From assembly GCA_002007465.1 (NCBI GenBank), contig LNAC01000032.1, positions 1,559,297 to 1,623,296 of the forward strand: a stretch of 64,000 nt of DNA, read 5' to 3'. Positions 1-11,680 of the stretch are shown here, one piece after another. Within the stretch, counting starts at the first letter, position 1, and the number at the start of each line of letters is the position of its first letter. The translations under genes were made by a program, and so were the position numbers. Source of the stretch: Ailurus styani (taxonomy: Eukaryota > Chordata > Mammalia > Carnivora > Ailuridae). The notes under the pieces are model-generated. The model was not told the origin of the DNA, did not search any database, and saw only the letters and a program-made list of their open reading frames with translations.

Positions 1-689
1 CTGATCTTTCACAGAAACAATGTAGCTTTTTGTGGCCACTCCCAGTTTCCTATAGATTAGGTATATGAAATACTAATTAAAAAGTCAGGATATAATACTA
101 TCTATATTCTCCCTAGAATTTTTTGGTTTGCTACAGTAGAATCTCATTTTAATGCTGCTATATGAACCAGCCTAATTGATACTATGAAATTTTCAATGTA
201 TTTTGCTGTTATTTTGCTTTTATTTTTTATTTTTTGCTTGGGATTAGGTTGGTTAAAATGGACCATTTATGAGACCAAGAAAACAGATTTGACCCCTGTG
301 AGTCCCAAGTTTTATTGTCTTTCATGTGTGCCCACTGTCCCTTTAATCACAGATGAGCAATCTCACCAATATGTATTATTGATTACAGAGAGAATCCAGG
401 AAAAAGGGTGACGATGTCTTGAGGCTCATTCATCATGACTATGGGACATCAGATTCTGATGTGTGACAGTAAGGCCACTGTCAGGCATGAAGATTATTGT
501 ATAAAGGACACTATTTTCCTATCTATGTGATAGCATAGCATGTTAGAGCAAAGTTCTGTTGCATTATTTGTCATAAAATAAGAGATGATGGGTTCTCATG
601 TTAAATAAGACTTACTGTTTAGTTATCGGGGAACAAAGGCAGCATTAAAGTAAGTATGCAGTTTGGACAACTTAGGTTGGGACATTGTT
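1..689. other. Unique AT-rich sequence, nothing recognised
   Basis: No repeat or exon was recognised. The short open frame at 184-411 starts with a hydrophobic stretch but has no homology I can name and no splice or codon-use support. I treat it as chance. Confidence 0.5.
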
Positions 690-1035
690 CTGGTTACCTA
701 TTTTTGTGTAATAAGCCATTCCCAAAATATCAACCATTATTTCATTTGCTCACAAATCTGCAGTTTTACCAATCTTGTCTTTGTTGCATGTGGAATCAAC
801 TAGGATATTTCAACCAGGACTTCAGGATTCATTTCTAAGGTGACTCACATGGCTGTCAAGTTGGTGCTGACTGTTGGATAGGAGTTTAACTGGGGCTGTT
901 GACTAGGGTTTTCAGTTTTTTTCTACATGGTCTTCCCTACTGGGCTGTTTGGGCTTCCTCAACAGCATGGCAACTGGATTCTAAGAGAAAATATTCCTGG
1001 AGGCAGGAGACCCTTTGTCAGTGGTGTCAGAGAAT
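690..1035 (-). repeat. MaLR-like LTR remnant (probable)
   Basis: The order of landmarks follows the reverse complement of old MaLR-type LTRs: a 'tgtgtaataagccattcccaaaa' type start (split by changes), then a block with 'ggtgactcacatggctgtca' and 'ggctgtttgggcttcctcaa'. The same layout recurs at about 8.0, 14.3, 18.4 and 54.4 kb in this window. The copy is heavily diverged, with no TSD visible. The exact family is not assigned; a Dfam search would settle it. Confidence 0.4.
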
Positions 1036-1125
1036 TTTTGAGTATGCATCTCTATTAGTACTTAAAAAAAATTTCGTCTATTTAAATGGTGAAACATGTT
1101 GAGTAGAGACTTATCTCACAAATTC

Positions 1126-1328
1126 TTTTTTTTTTTTTTCTGAGAGAGAAAGGGAGAGAGAGAGCATGAGCAGTGAGGGAGAGGGGCAGAGTGGGGAGAG
1201 AGAGAGCCTAGGCAGGCTCCATGGCCAGTCTAGAGCCCAATGTGGGGCTTGATCTCATGACCCTGAGATCATGACCTGAGCTGAAATCAAGACTCAGACA
1301 CTTAACTGAATGAGCCACCCAAGTGCTC
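1126..1328 (-). mobile_element. CAN-SINE, antisense, older copy
   Basis: Read on the + strand it begins with the reversed A-tail (T14) and a GA-rich tract. It then carries the antisense body 'gatcatgacctgagctgaa' and ends at 'gagccacccaagtgctc', the reversed tRNA-like head. Divergence from the youngest copies is high and no clear TSD remains. Insertion is by L1-driven retroposition. Confidence 0.85.
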
Positions 1329-1491
1329 TTTATGTTGCTAATTCTTATACTCTATCATTTTTGCAGCAGAGAACAGATAACTCCTTCCTTCCTTCTCTGT
1401 TAATGAAAGTTTTTGAGCATACACCATTCATGCTCAGAGTACAAATATTTTATTTACTTAATAGAAAATAGAATTTAAAAAAGTAAAAGAT

Positions 1492-1723
1492 AAAAACTTA
1501 AGATGTGGGCGCCTGGGTGGCTCAGTGGGTTAAAGCCTCTGCTTTCGGCTCGGGTCATGATCTCAGGGTCCTGGGATCGAGGCCCGCATCGGGCTCCCTG
1601 CTCAGTGGGGAGCCTGCTTCCTCCTCTCTCTCTGCCTGCCTCTCTGCCTACTTGTGATCTGATTTCTCTCTCTGTGTCAAATAAATAAATAAAATCTTTA
1701 AAAAAAAAAAAAACTTAAGATGT
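1492..1723 (+). mobile_element. CAN-SINE, sense, young, perfect 15-bp TSD
   Basis: The element runs 1507-1708 and opens gggcgcctgggtggctcag. It carries the 'gtgggttaaagcctctgc' variant, a CT-rich tract and an AAATAAATAAATAAAATC tail followed by poly-A. The flanking 15-bp repeat aaaaacttaagatgt (1492-1506 and 1709-1723) is perfect, so this is a recent retroposition. The frame open across it (1503-1688) is a read-through of the SINE, not a gene. Confidence 0.95.
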
Positions 1724-1884
1724 CACAATATTTTAACCTCATGGATTTGGGTTCGTGCACCTTATTTTGGGAAACTCTAGACTGCTATTTTTCTCTTTTG
1801 ACTTCCCAATTTCCTCTCTATCCATTTGTGTCAGATAGTCTGAAAGTAATCCCTTCTCTTCTGATATGACCTTTCTCTTCTTCA

Positions 1885-2366
1885 TATCAAGAAGTAGAGT
1901 CCAGTTCCCCTGTCCTTTAATCTAGGCTGACCTTGGTGATTTCTGGACCAATAGAGTGTGGCAGAATTGATGTTGTGGGACTTCTGAGGCTAGATTCTAG
2001 GAAGTCTTGCAACCTCCTTCTATGCTTTTTGGAATGCTGGCTTGAAGGATGATTGCTTTGGGAACTCAGCCTCCATGTTGTAAGAATGCCAAGCCCTACA
2101 GAGAGTCTGTGTGTAGGTGCTGTGGTTGCCAGCCCAGCTGAACACAGCTGATGGCCAACATCAGCTGCCAGCCAGGCGAAGGAGCCATTTTGGATGTCCA
2201 GTCCAATCAAGGCTTCAAATGACTGTCGTCCCAGCCATCACCTGTAATCACATAAGAGAACCACCCAGCTGAGCCTCCAGAACCATGAGCAAAATAATAA
2301 ATTATTCTCCTAAGTCACTAAGTTTACAAGTGATTTGTTATACAGCAATAGATAACCAGAACACCA
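1885..2366 (+). repeat. MLT1-type MaLR LTR, sense
   Basis: The 3' part reads 'aaccacccagctgagcc', 'cagaaccatgagcaaaata' and 'aataaattattctcctaagtcactaagtt', then a 'ttatacagcaatagataac' terminus. This is the signature end of MLT1/MaLR LTRs, including the AATAAA signal. Upstream, 'gaggctagattctaggaag' and 'ctccatgttgtaagaatgcc' match the middle of the family. The 5' end is lost. It predates the carnivore-specific SINEs. Confidence 0.75.
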
Positions 2367-2429
2367 CTTTTCCTTGTTCTCTTATGAGGTCTCTAATTAT
2401 TAATGCCCTTCTATGAATCATAACTAGAG

Positions 2430-2592
2430 AATCCTCACTAAAAGCATTGAAATTTGTGTATTATTTTATAGACAGGGGAACTGAGGCTCTGAGAGGTTAA
2501 TTATATCTCTTAAAGGGGAAACAGGAAATAAAGATCCTAGAATTCAAAATGCAAGTCTTCGGGATACGAAAGCCCATGTTCTTTCTACTACA
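2430..2592 (-). repeat. MIR SINE fragment, antisense
   Basis: It contains the reversed MIR core 'ttttatagacaggggaactgag', 'gctctgagaggttaattata', and further on 'cccatgttctttctactaca'. MIRs are ancient tRNA-derived SINEs shared by all mammals. Confidence 0.75.
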
Positions 2593-3522
2593 GCATTCCT
2601 CAGGTCAAGTTGCATGCCATTTTGAGATAATATTAGATATTATTCAACATGATTGGCTGGGATGTTAAACAGAAGTTCCAGTTGGATTTTTGGGTTCCTC
2701 AGGCTTAGAAAGAGATAAAAGAAACTGCCAGACTAGAAATATATTTGACTGGGTCAGGGAACCCCAGCAATGGAGGTGAATCCAAAACCTTTCATAGACA
2801 CCCTGCAAAAGAAAGTGATTTTAACCATCTTCCAGGTGCACAGAGTGGGGCATGTAGCCAGCTGTGACAATGCCAGCTAAGTAGCATTCTGCCTCCGATA
2901 CCTCATCTTTCTCTGCAGTTATGATCACCCATTTCTCAGTCAAACCACCACTTTGGAAGGGTCGGAATAAGCAGCTAGAAAGGATAGGAGGTGATCTAGA
3001 TAGAGGGAAGTTCTACTTACCCCCTCCCAGGTGGTAGGCTTTATTTAGGTATAGGTGAACTAGCTGAAATAGGGATGATGTTGGCAGCCTTGATTATACT
3101 CTGGGACTAACTTTCTAGGTATCAGATTGAGGTGTTTTTCAACTTAAAGAAAATATAGGCATTTTTATTACTTACAGCTGTCATCCAAAAGGTCATGATT
3201 ATCAGAGTTTCCATCTGGGGCTAGGGAGAGCTTGATCCTTTGTGAAAATTCTAAAGAGACAGTGGGAAACAAAACAAGTTCATATTGCTATTTGATGCTG
3301 TTGAATTAAGCTGGTCAATGTCACCTGTCACCTAAGGTATCTTGCAGCTGGATGACACTGTAGTATTTTATAGACTGCCCAGAAGCCTAGAAGGGAGAGC
3401 TACTATTGTGAACATGGTTCTACTATGGTCTCTTTTGGAATAGAAGTGAATTTTAAAATTTTAAGCAAAAGAAGATCTTTAGGTATAAACAGAGAACTCA
3501 GAGAATCTATACTAGTTTTATT
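2593..3522. other. Unique intergenic or intronic sequence
   Basis: This stretch is moderately complex with no recognised repeat and no open frame of interest. It could contain conserved non-coding sequence, but nothing specific stands out. Confidence 0.5.
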
Positions 3523-3753
3523 AAAATTGTGAAAATGTCATGGGGCGCCTGGGTGGCTCAGTGGGTTAAAGCCTCTGCATTCGGCTCAGGTCATGATCTC
3601 AGGGTCCTGGGATGGAGGCCCGCATCAGGCTCTCTGCTCAGCGGGGAGCCTGCTTCCCCCTCTCTCTCTCTGCCTGCCTCTCAGCCTACTTGTGATCTCT
3701 CTCTCTCTGTCAAATAAATAAATAAAATCTTTAAAAAAATTGTGAAAATGTCA
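3523..3753 (+). mobile_element. CAN-SINE, sense, young, perfect 18-bp TSD
   Basis: The element spans 3541-3735 and begins tggggcgcctgggtggctca, with the 'gtgggttaaagcctctgc' variant and a B-box-like 'atgatctcagggtcctggga'. It ends in CT tract, AAATAAA repeats and a short A run. The TSD aaaattgtgaaaatgtca at 3523-3540 and 3736-3753 is perfect. The open frame 3529-3717 is SINE read-through. Confidence 0.96.
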
Positions 3754-6700
3754 ATATAAAATGTTAGAGCTATTGAATGTAAAATGGAGTCTTCTAATGA
3801 CCATGTTATGTGACTTGTAATTTGTTTGGATAATTATACTGTTAGGAAGATTTCAGCTCTTCGGTGATTTTTTTCTTTTGAGGCTTCTTTCCTCTATGTC
3901 GCACCCTCCCTTTTCCTTTCTGAAATTGGTGCATCATTAAACTGTAATACAATTAATATCTAACAGAGAACACATTATATTTTAATTTTTATTCTTGAGA
4001 GCAAGTGTTTTGTTGAGAGATTAGTATTAGTAAAGAGTGAGAAGTCATATAATCTTTCTAGTGAGATAGATATGTTATATAGTAATTCTCAGAGCTTGTC
4101 TTAGGAAGATTATCATTGTGTTTTATTTACCAAAGGTTGTTGAAAGAAAACAAAAGAAATGGATTAAGGTTGTTATTGATAACATTTTCTGTTCTATTTT
4201 TTTGGGTTTATAAATGAAATATTTTCCCCAAAGATGTCAAAATATCACATATCTGGAAAGAAATATAGCTTACCAGTTAACCCTTTTTGTTTCATTTTAC
4301 ATTTTAATGCTGCCTTTATTTTTACTGAGTAAAATATTCTTATCGATTTGGATGAAATTTTGTTTCTGGAGTTTATTGCGTTGTCCAGTCAAATACGAAC
4401 ATATAAGGACCTCTCATTTTTATTCTGGCATAATCTCCTATCAGCTGTTTGGTATAATAAAAATAACGTCTTTACCATTCAGTATTGTTATGTGATTAGC
4501 TTCACCTGCTTTTGGAAACAGAAATAGATACTAGCTTATTCTGGATATGTATGGAGCAGCATACATCCATTGCTTTCAGGCCAAAGTTAGTGGCAGAGAA
4601 CTCTCACTTAGGCTATTAAGTTTACTTGAAAGTGTTAATAAAAACTCATCTTGCCTTAATAATGGATATCTCGTGGAAGAACATTTGTTTAAAACATTCT
4701 CTGTCATAGGAATGGAAGAGATATTTACTGACTATAATCAACAGTACAATGATAAAATACTTCATTCAATTAACTGCTGTTTATCATTTGCCATCTATTT
4801 TCTCAGGATAATGCTAACAGCAGGAGGTAGATAAGTGTAAGAAATAGTCTGATTTATGTTTGTGTGCATAAATGGGAAGAGAGAAGATGGAGAGAGAAGT
4901 GATCTTTTTCAGGGCACCTTGAAATCCATATGAGATGGTTCTGTCTGCAGCTTCATATGACAGAAATCCAGTGCAGCTTGATAAAGGAAAGCTAGGTGGA
5001 CTCCTGTATATGTGAACCTTCTTCTCTCCAAATGGAAACAAAAATATATCAATTATCACTTTTCTCCATTATATGATCCTTTATAGTGTCTTCAATGAAA
5101 TCAATAGTCTTTTTACAGAACACTGTATTGAAGTTTTGGAAAAAACCCTAAAATCACTACACTGATTACTTTTTGAGAAAATATCTGTTTTTAAACTACC
5201 TAAATGAGATCTAAAAATGTATGTATGTTTTTCTTACGGACAAATTTTCTTTCTTGGAAAAAAATTTTCGCCTGCAGGGGTCTGCAGTTTCCACTGGGCA
5301 GAGGTAGAGGGTGTGACCTCAGGGTGTGGAATAGTGCCCACTAAAATGAAATGGCTTGGTGTATGTTTGTTGAATGAATGTGTGCAGACTGAAAGAACAT
5401 AGTATGCTAAGTGATTTCATTATTTTTGGTGCACTGCATTGCCTGTATTCAGAAGAGTAAGAGCTACCTAATTGAGCTGGAGGAACTTATTTCTCTAGTC
5501 AAAGCAGTTTTGCCCAGAGTGATGCATGGTAGATAAAAACAAAAGGTTCACTTCATAGTCATTACTTATATTTCAGCTGTTCTAGTGATAAAATTTTCAT
5601 CTTATTGCATGATATATTATAATTAGCTGAGGACAAACAGAAAGGGTTTATGGGTGCTGCTTTCTGTAGTGCTCTCTTCAGTTGCAAAGCACCTTGTTGA
5701 TGATTGGGAAAAGTGGTGATTATAAGGGGCTTGCTTTAGAAAGATGAGGAAGGGTCTTTCGAGGACTTTGGAAGGAGTTTAAGAATGTCTTAGCAACTAG
5801 TGTCATGGTATCATGTTGAAAACCAGCCCTTTCATAGAGCATGCTCTACTGTTGTTATTGGTAGCACTGTGTAGGTGGCACTGATCTGCATAACATCACT
5901 CTACATGTCTATTTGGAAGAATTGTAAATTAAATATTCACTTTCATCTGTTTTTACCTTTTCAACATCCTGAATATTCTTTAATGCACAATAACGAGTAT
6001 GGTTCGTGATCACTAAGTCCTTGTAAACAAGATTAGCACAAAGCTTGAATGACAGTGCAATGTTTAGTGCGTAATTCAAAACAATAGTTTGCCAATTATT
6101 TCTCTTTTCTTCCACATTATCTAAACAGACAAGCCGCTGATTCCTCACCAATATTTTCTTAAGGAAAAAACTATGCCATGGAAAATTAGCATTTTGAGAA
6201 ATGTTGATGAAAAGCAACATTTAACACCTGAGCTGTATCCTAAATGTTTTGTCAGTGACAGAGGCCTTGGGGATGAGCCATCAGGAGTGAGAACAGAACT
6301 GTAGCGAGGACCTCAGTGATTCTCTCCAATCCACTCAGACTCCGATATTACCTTACATCACTATGACCATGCTCCAGGAAGACTGCCAAGATGTTACAGC
6401 TTTCCCCGCCAGCCCCCACAGCTAATTGATCATCTGATATGGGATGCCTTGACTCAGGCATATCACATATACACACAGTGAGGTCCGGAGTCAGCTGGCA
6501 TACTCATTGCTGATTTCTTTGGCAACTTCCTAAAACAGAAACACTTGGCCCATCACCAAGAAACAAAGAAGTCTGTTAGTGAACCCAGTGTGAGGGTAAA
6601 TAGGATGTTAGCTAGGGTCACTGATGGGTTGGGTATTAGGTTAACGGATATAATTTATGGGTCAGATTGATAAAATTCTGGCTTTTGTGTGTGTGTGATC

Positions 6701-7284
6701 ATAAATTTTATTTCCAAATTCTCTGCAGAAATTAGGTACCTAAAACAGATTTCCGCACACAGCTAAGGAGTATCAATGAAAAGAAACCCATTTGGTCGAG
6801 TTTGAGGCCAATTTCAGCTGATTGGACCAGTCCTTGGGGGTCGCTGATGTATTACAGCAGACGGTAGACATGAGGGAGTCCTCAGTCTGCCGGTGGGGCT
6901 TTCCTTTTCCCACTTATTCCTTCCCTGCTTCTTGCCAAATCTGCTTTGCATTTGAAGTTGATTGAAATGGGTCTCACTGTTAACCTATCAACTGAAACCT
7001 CTGTGATTTAGAGGACTTTTTGTTCATTTCATTGGTACAAGAAATTGAAGTGAGAAATCTGGATCCTTTTAGAACATTGGAGATGACCAAACAGAACAGC
7101 ATCTGGACTTACCCTCAATTAATGGAAAAGTGTTGTCAGGTGCAGGGGATGAATTTTTTTTAGAAAGGTGGTCTTTTGGTGCCAAAAGTTTGTTGTGGGT
7201 AATGACCTCTCTGGAGCTGTTCCGAAAGTCCCTGGAAAACATTATAAAGAATTATACCGTCTTGGATTTAGATGCATTTATTCT
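3754..7284. other. Unique sequence, no gene or repeat recognised
   Basis: About 3.5 kb of mixed AT-rich sequence. Short frames on both strands, for example 4214-4495, 4547-4834 and 5909-6220, are scattered over incompatible frames. None shows a domain, a signal of exon structure or codon bias. A short L2-like tail ('tgtttgttgaatgaatgtg' near 5365) is possible. Sequence around 6260-6500 is less AT-rich and non-repetitive. Confidence 0.5.
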
Positions 7285-7430
7285 TCCTAAAAGCACAAAA
7301 TACTTTCGTATATAGGTTATATCATTTATCTTCATAACATCAGCATGAAATAGTTTGTGGCAGGTATAATTATTCCTTTTTACGGAGAGAGAAATGAGGT
7401 GCCAAGGGAAACTAAAAAGACACAGAATAT
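7285..7430 (-). repeat. MIR fragment, antisense
   Basis: The order 'atcatttatcttcataacat', 'ggcaggtataattattcc', 'ttttacggagagagaaatga' and 'ggtgccaaggg' tracks the reversed MIR body (ordinarily ...ccattttacagatgaggaaac...). It is strongly diverged. Confidence 0.55.
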
Positions 7431-8024
7431 TTATGCTTTGTGGTGTTTTTCTTTCCAAATAGATGAAAATACTCAATAGAGATCTAAACTTATTATTTTT
7501 TTAAACTTATTTTTATTACGTGAGAAGCTATTAATTATGGGTGAGTTGTGTACAGTAGAAGGATACTAACCATTTTGCACCATAACTTTAGAGAAAAGCA
7601 ATAAGTTGCTATCTGTTAAATCACTTTTCCTATATATTAAATCTATTTTTGGTGAATTGAAAGGAATGAATGAATGAAATAAATTTGTCTGAAAAATGGG
7701 TTAAAATAATCTTGTTCTTGGTCCTTGAAAACTGGAAATTTAGCTTGCCTAGCAGTAATGAAATAGAACCAGATGTGATTTTCCAGGGCAGAAAGGAGCC
7801 TGACATGAGCACCTCGGTCATGGGATATAGAGGTTGAGCTAAATTTAAAGCATTGTTACTATATTACGTCAGAGACACTGTGAAGAAAAATGATGAAAAA
7901 TTATGGAGAGTGAATTGGACTCTTTAGAAAAAAAAGTGTTTGGTAAAATAAATATGTTGTCGAGGGCCCCTGAATGATATTTGAGGAAAGTGTTAGGTGG
8001 AACTTTATTAGCCAGGATACAGGT

Positions 8025-8425
8025 TTTTCTAAGGCAATAGAGAATCTAAAAATAGAATGACAACCAAGATAGAAGTTTTATTTTCTTTTGTAGATCTGGG
8101 TAAGTGGTCTGGGTGGTCTCGAAGCTTGACAGTATTAGGAACCCAGGATCCTTCTGTCTTCAACCTTTCATTTAATGGTTATTTCCTCATATCCTGTCAC
8201 TATTCTAGATCAGCGGGAAGTATGAAAAACCTGCTCCTTACTTTTAGGTGCACAAACCAGAGGTCCTGCATCTCCATGGGCCATGGACACGTCTAGCTTC
8301 AGGAGGGGCTGGGACATGTAGTCTTTAGCCATGTGGTCATATGCCCAGCTAAAATGTGAGGAACTGATGACTAAAGCGAGGTGGGGAGAATGGTTATAGT
8401 GAGGAAAAACTGGCAGTCTCAGGCA
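8025..8425 (-). repeat. MaLR-like LTR remnant, antisense (probable)
   Basis: Landmarks in order are 'agaagttttattttctttt', 'ggtctgggtggtctcgaag', a hypervariable middle, 'aggaggggctgggacatgta', 'gtctttagccatgtggtcat' and 'gcccagctaaaatgtgagg'. This series belongs to a common old mammalian LTR-type repeat related to MaLR elements. The subfamily is not assigned. Confidence 0.5.
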
Positions 8426-8592
8426 CAGAAATGTGCTGTGGCAAAGTTTTAATCTTTGTAGATATCAACTTTGTGATTGTTTTAGCACTAAATTCTACCG
8501 AACATACATTCTAGACAACATTGCTGATGAGTACATGTTCTCTGAGAGATTTTCCTTAACTCAGTTGGGAATAATGATGTCACTAAATCATT

Positions 8593-8817
8593 AAGATAAT
8601 GAATTATGAGGATGCCTGAGTGACTCAGTCGGTTAAGCGACAGTCTTCGACTAAGGTCATGATCCCAGGGTCCTGGGACCGAGTCCCGCATTGGGCTCCC
8701 TGTTTAGTGGGAAGCATGCTTCTCCCTCTCCCTCTGTCTACTGCTCCCTCTTCTTGTGCTTTCTCTCTGTCAAATAAATAAATAAAATCTTTTTTTTAAA
8801 AAAGATAATGAATTATG
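8593..8817 (+). mobile_element. CAN-SINE, sense, older subfamily, 16-bp TSD
   Basis: The element spans 8609-8801 and begins aggatgcctgagtgactcag, with the older 'gtcggttaagcgacagtcttc' head instead of the musteloid-type head. It ends in AAATAAATAAATAAAATC and a T/A run. The TSD aagataatgaattatg (8593-8608, 8802-8817) is perfect, which is good for an older subfamily. Confidence 0.95.
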
Positions 8818-10481
8818 TATTTCTCATATTAAAAGGTCAAATACAAGTTATTTTTTGCCAGGCTCATTAATACTTTGCATTGGAGTAATCTTAATTACAT
8901 TGGGGTAATTAAGAAATTATGTAATTACTTACACACATGTAAGATAGTAAAGTCTGGAGGAAGTATTAAGAATTTACTTACTTATCTACTCTATTACAAA
9001 ATCAAGTTTATCAGTCATGGTACAATCAGCAGAAATGCCAGTTAGCTGCAAAAGAAGGTAATGAACAAATTCATATTGGGATAGGGTACCAGGAGTGGTT
9101 TTTAGGGGTATAGGTATATGTTTTTCTTCTTTTGTCTGTTATTTTGTAAGTATTGCAGCACCTTTTAAAAATAAATTTCTTTCAGCATACCTTAGGAAAT
9201 TTCTTCATTTGCAGGATAGAACTTATGAAAATATCAAATCTCTTTCCATTCGATGTTGTCAAAAAAAGAAGCTCAACTTGTAAAAGCAAAACCGATAACC
9301 AACAAATGCCAATAAATTATGCTAATATAGGAATATAGCTTAAAAAATCATAGTGTGATAAAATAGTTTTTTTTTCTGCCCCATTCTCTCTCCACCCTTG
9401 ATTTCTATTCCATAGAAACAACCACTTGAAACTATTAGATTATTTCTGTTATTTCTGTTATTTATCTCCCTATTTCTAAGTAATATGCTTACAGGACTGT
9501 TTTTTATTTTAAAAAGTCAGCACACATTTTCCATTGATACATAGCCTTTTAAGATGAAGATTTTATTCTCTTATGCCTGCAACTGCTCGTTCCACAATAC
9601 ACGCATATATTTCCCTCCTACCCTTTAAATATAGCTATCTCTTTTTTTGTGGCTCAATCATTATTCAATGATTATTTTATTATGATTACATATAAATTTG
9701 TCACAACTGAGTTATGTAGTGTTCTATGATTATATTTCCCCTTGGAATTAAATATTGCCTTATTTTTGTTTACTTCTTTACTTTCTATACTTTTTACGAT
9801 TCACTTCACCTTAAGATACGTTGCCAAAGCTATCCAGTTCGTGTCACTCTGGTAAAACTAAACAAAACAAAACAATACAAAACAAAACAAAACCCTCAGA
9901 CAACCTATAGGATTCTTTTTTGTTTGTTTTCTTGGTGACACTTTTCTTCGAGCTTTCAATCCACTTCCCTTCTGGACTGGTGTTTTCTATGCCAGAGGAA
10001 CTGTTGTCCTGAAGCTTTCCCTCAGCCTCATCTTAGGCATTCTCTGTGCTTCTTCTCCCTCCTCCTGGATCTCATTTCCTCTTCCTTGGGTAACTGTCTG
10101 TGTGTGGCAAACTACATCAGCCATTAACTTTTGAGAAAGTGTATGTGAGAAGTGAATTATTGAGACTTTTTATGTCTGAGGATGTCCTTATTCAGTTGTC
10201 ATGTTTGGTTTTTAGTTTAGTTATGAAAGAATTCTAAATTAGAAATCATTTTAGCTCAAGATTTTGAAGGCATGGCTGCATTTGTTTTCCAGTTTCCATT
10301 ATTAAAGCTGAGAATTCAAATGCATTTCTGATTCTCTATTCTCCCCATGAGTTCTGTTTTTCTATCTGTAATTTTATGAAACTTCTCTTTATCCACAATT
10401 TTCTGAAATTTTAGTATGAAATGCTTTTGTGTGAGTCTTATTCAGTCACTAAGATGGGTACTTGTGGTGGGGTGCATTTTT
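8818..10481. other. Mostly unrecognised AT-rich sequence
   Basis: It contains an (AAAAC)n-like stretch at about 9855-9893. Weak resemblances to very old LINE 3' sequence occur around 9360-9650 and 10140-10450 ('aaattttagtatgaaatgc' type). I could not assign a family, and no exon was recognised. Confidence 0.4.
9855..9893. repeat. (AAAAC)n-type simple repeat
   Basis: Repeated aaaac/acaaa units with minor interruptions. Confidence 0.8.
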
Positions 10482-10677
10482 TAAAAAAAATTTATTTGAC
10501 AGAGAGAGAGCTCACAAGTAGGCAGAGAGGCAGGCAGAGAGAGAGGGGGAAGCAGGCCCTCCGCTGAGTGGAGAGCCTGATGCGGGGCTCAATCCCAGGA
10601 CCCTGAGACGATGACCTGAGCCGAAGGCAGAGGCTTAACCCACTGAGCCACCCAGGTGCCCCTGGGGTGCACTTTTT
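10468..10677 (-). mobile_element. CAN-SINE, antisense, young
   Basis: The element lies at about 10482-10662. Its right end 'cactgagccacccaggtgcc' and 'ggcagaggcttaaccca' are the reverse of the musteloid-type head. Its left end is the reversed A-tail and GA tract. Near-identical flanks tggggtgca[t/c]tttt at about 10468 and 10663 mark the target duplication. Confidence 0.93.
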
Positions 10678-10794
10678 ATTCTATAATTTCCTAGTTCTGA
10701 GATTTTTGGTGAGAGGGAGTATTATTTATTTGATTATTCCTGCCCCTCTTCTGCTATTATTCATACTTTCTCTCTCTCATCCTCCTCTGTCTCT

Positions 10795-10920
10795 CATATA
10801 TATATATGTAAATGAATATTTAATCTCTCATATTAAGACCTACATCTCTCTCTATATATATATACATTTGCATACACACATATATAAAAATATAGATACA
10901 TGTAATATATTTTACAAATA
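10795..10920. repeat. AT-rich low-complexity stretch (TA/TATG runs)
   Basis: Short TA runs near 10797-10808 and 10853-10864 are separated by AT-rich sequence and followed by 'acacacatatataaaaatat'. This is a decayed microsatellite cluster. The frame open at 10667-11107 runs through it and into antisense L1, and is not a gene. Confidence 0.65.
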
Positions 10921-10954
10921 TTTTATCTCAGTCTTTCGTTTTTCTTCTCATCTC

Positions 10955-11532
10955 TTAACAGTGTCTTTTGAAGAACAGAAGTTTTTAATTTTAATATTAA
11001 CGAAGTCCAATTTATCACTTTTTTTCATGGACTGTGCTTTTGGTATTTTATCTGAGAAGTCATTATCAAGTCCAGGGTCACATATATTTTCTTATGTTAT
11101 TTTCTAGGAATTTTATAGTTTTGTCTTTTACATTTAGGTCTGTTATATATTTTGAATTAATTTTTATGAAAGGTATAAAGTTTATGTCTAGATTTTTTTT
11201 TGCATTTTTGAATGTGGATGTCCAGTTATACCAATACCATTTGTTGAAAAGGCTACATTTACTCCATTGTACTGCCTTTGTTCCTCTGTTAAAGATCAAT
11301 TGACAATATTTGTGTAGGTCTATTTCTGGGATCTCTATTCTGTTTCATATTTCTGTCTGTTTTTCTACCAATACCACAGTCTTGATTACTGTAGCTTTAT
11401 AATAAATTTTGAAGGTGGGTAGTGTCAATTCTCCAACTTTGTTCTTCCTCAGTATTATATTGGCTGTTCTGGTCTTTTGCCTTTCCATGTAAACTTTAAA
11501 ATTCGTTTGTCAATAGCCACAAAATAACTTGC
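10955..11532 (-). mobile_element. L1 ORF2 fragment, antisense, left part
   Basis: The reverse complement encodes decayed LINE-1 ORF2 between the RT domain and the C-terminal part. Plus-strand landmarks are 'gtgtcttttgaagaacagaa', 'catttgttgaaaaggcta', 'ttgattactgtagctttata' and 'tctccaactttgttcttcct'. Multiple stops and frameshifts show it is dead. The element breaks at about 11532 at a SINE and resumes at about 12411. Confidence 0.85.
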
Positions 11533-11680
11533 CGTTTTTTTTGGGGGGGGTGGATGGGGAGGTATAAAGGGAGAAGGAGAGAGAGAAGCTTAAGCAGGGT
11601 TCACATCCGGGGGGGAGCCTGGCACGAGACTCACAACGCTGAGATCATGACCTGAGCTGAAGTCAAGAGTTGAATGCTTA
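11533..11680 (-). mobile_element. CAN-SINE, antisense, 3' part (split by L1)
   Basis: Its tail side is a T/G run and a GA tract, followed by 'gagatcatgacctgagctga' and 'agtcaagagttgaatgctta'. The head of the SINE is displaced to 12385-12410 by an inserted L1. It sits between 'taacttgc' and 'acctgctggg' of the host L1, consistent with SINE insertion into that L1. Confidence 0.88.

Noticed and set aside
1507..1580. tRNA gene at CAN-SINE heads
   Set aside because: The SINE head is tRNA-derived with recognisable box-like words, but it does not fold as a complete tRNA and is part of the retroposon.
1503..1688. Open frame with signal-like start over a SINE (also at 3529-3717, 19880-20086, 20194-20436, 32596-32814, 39555-39779)
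   Set aside because: These are chance read-throughs of CAN-SINEs. The same 'GWLSGLKPL'-type peptide recurs wherever the SINE does.
10667..11107. 146-codon frame, the longest in the window
   Set aside because: It crosses SINE edge, AT microsatellite and antisense L1 and has no independent support.
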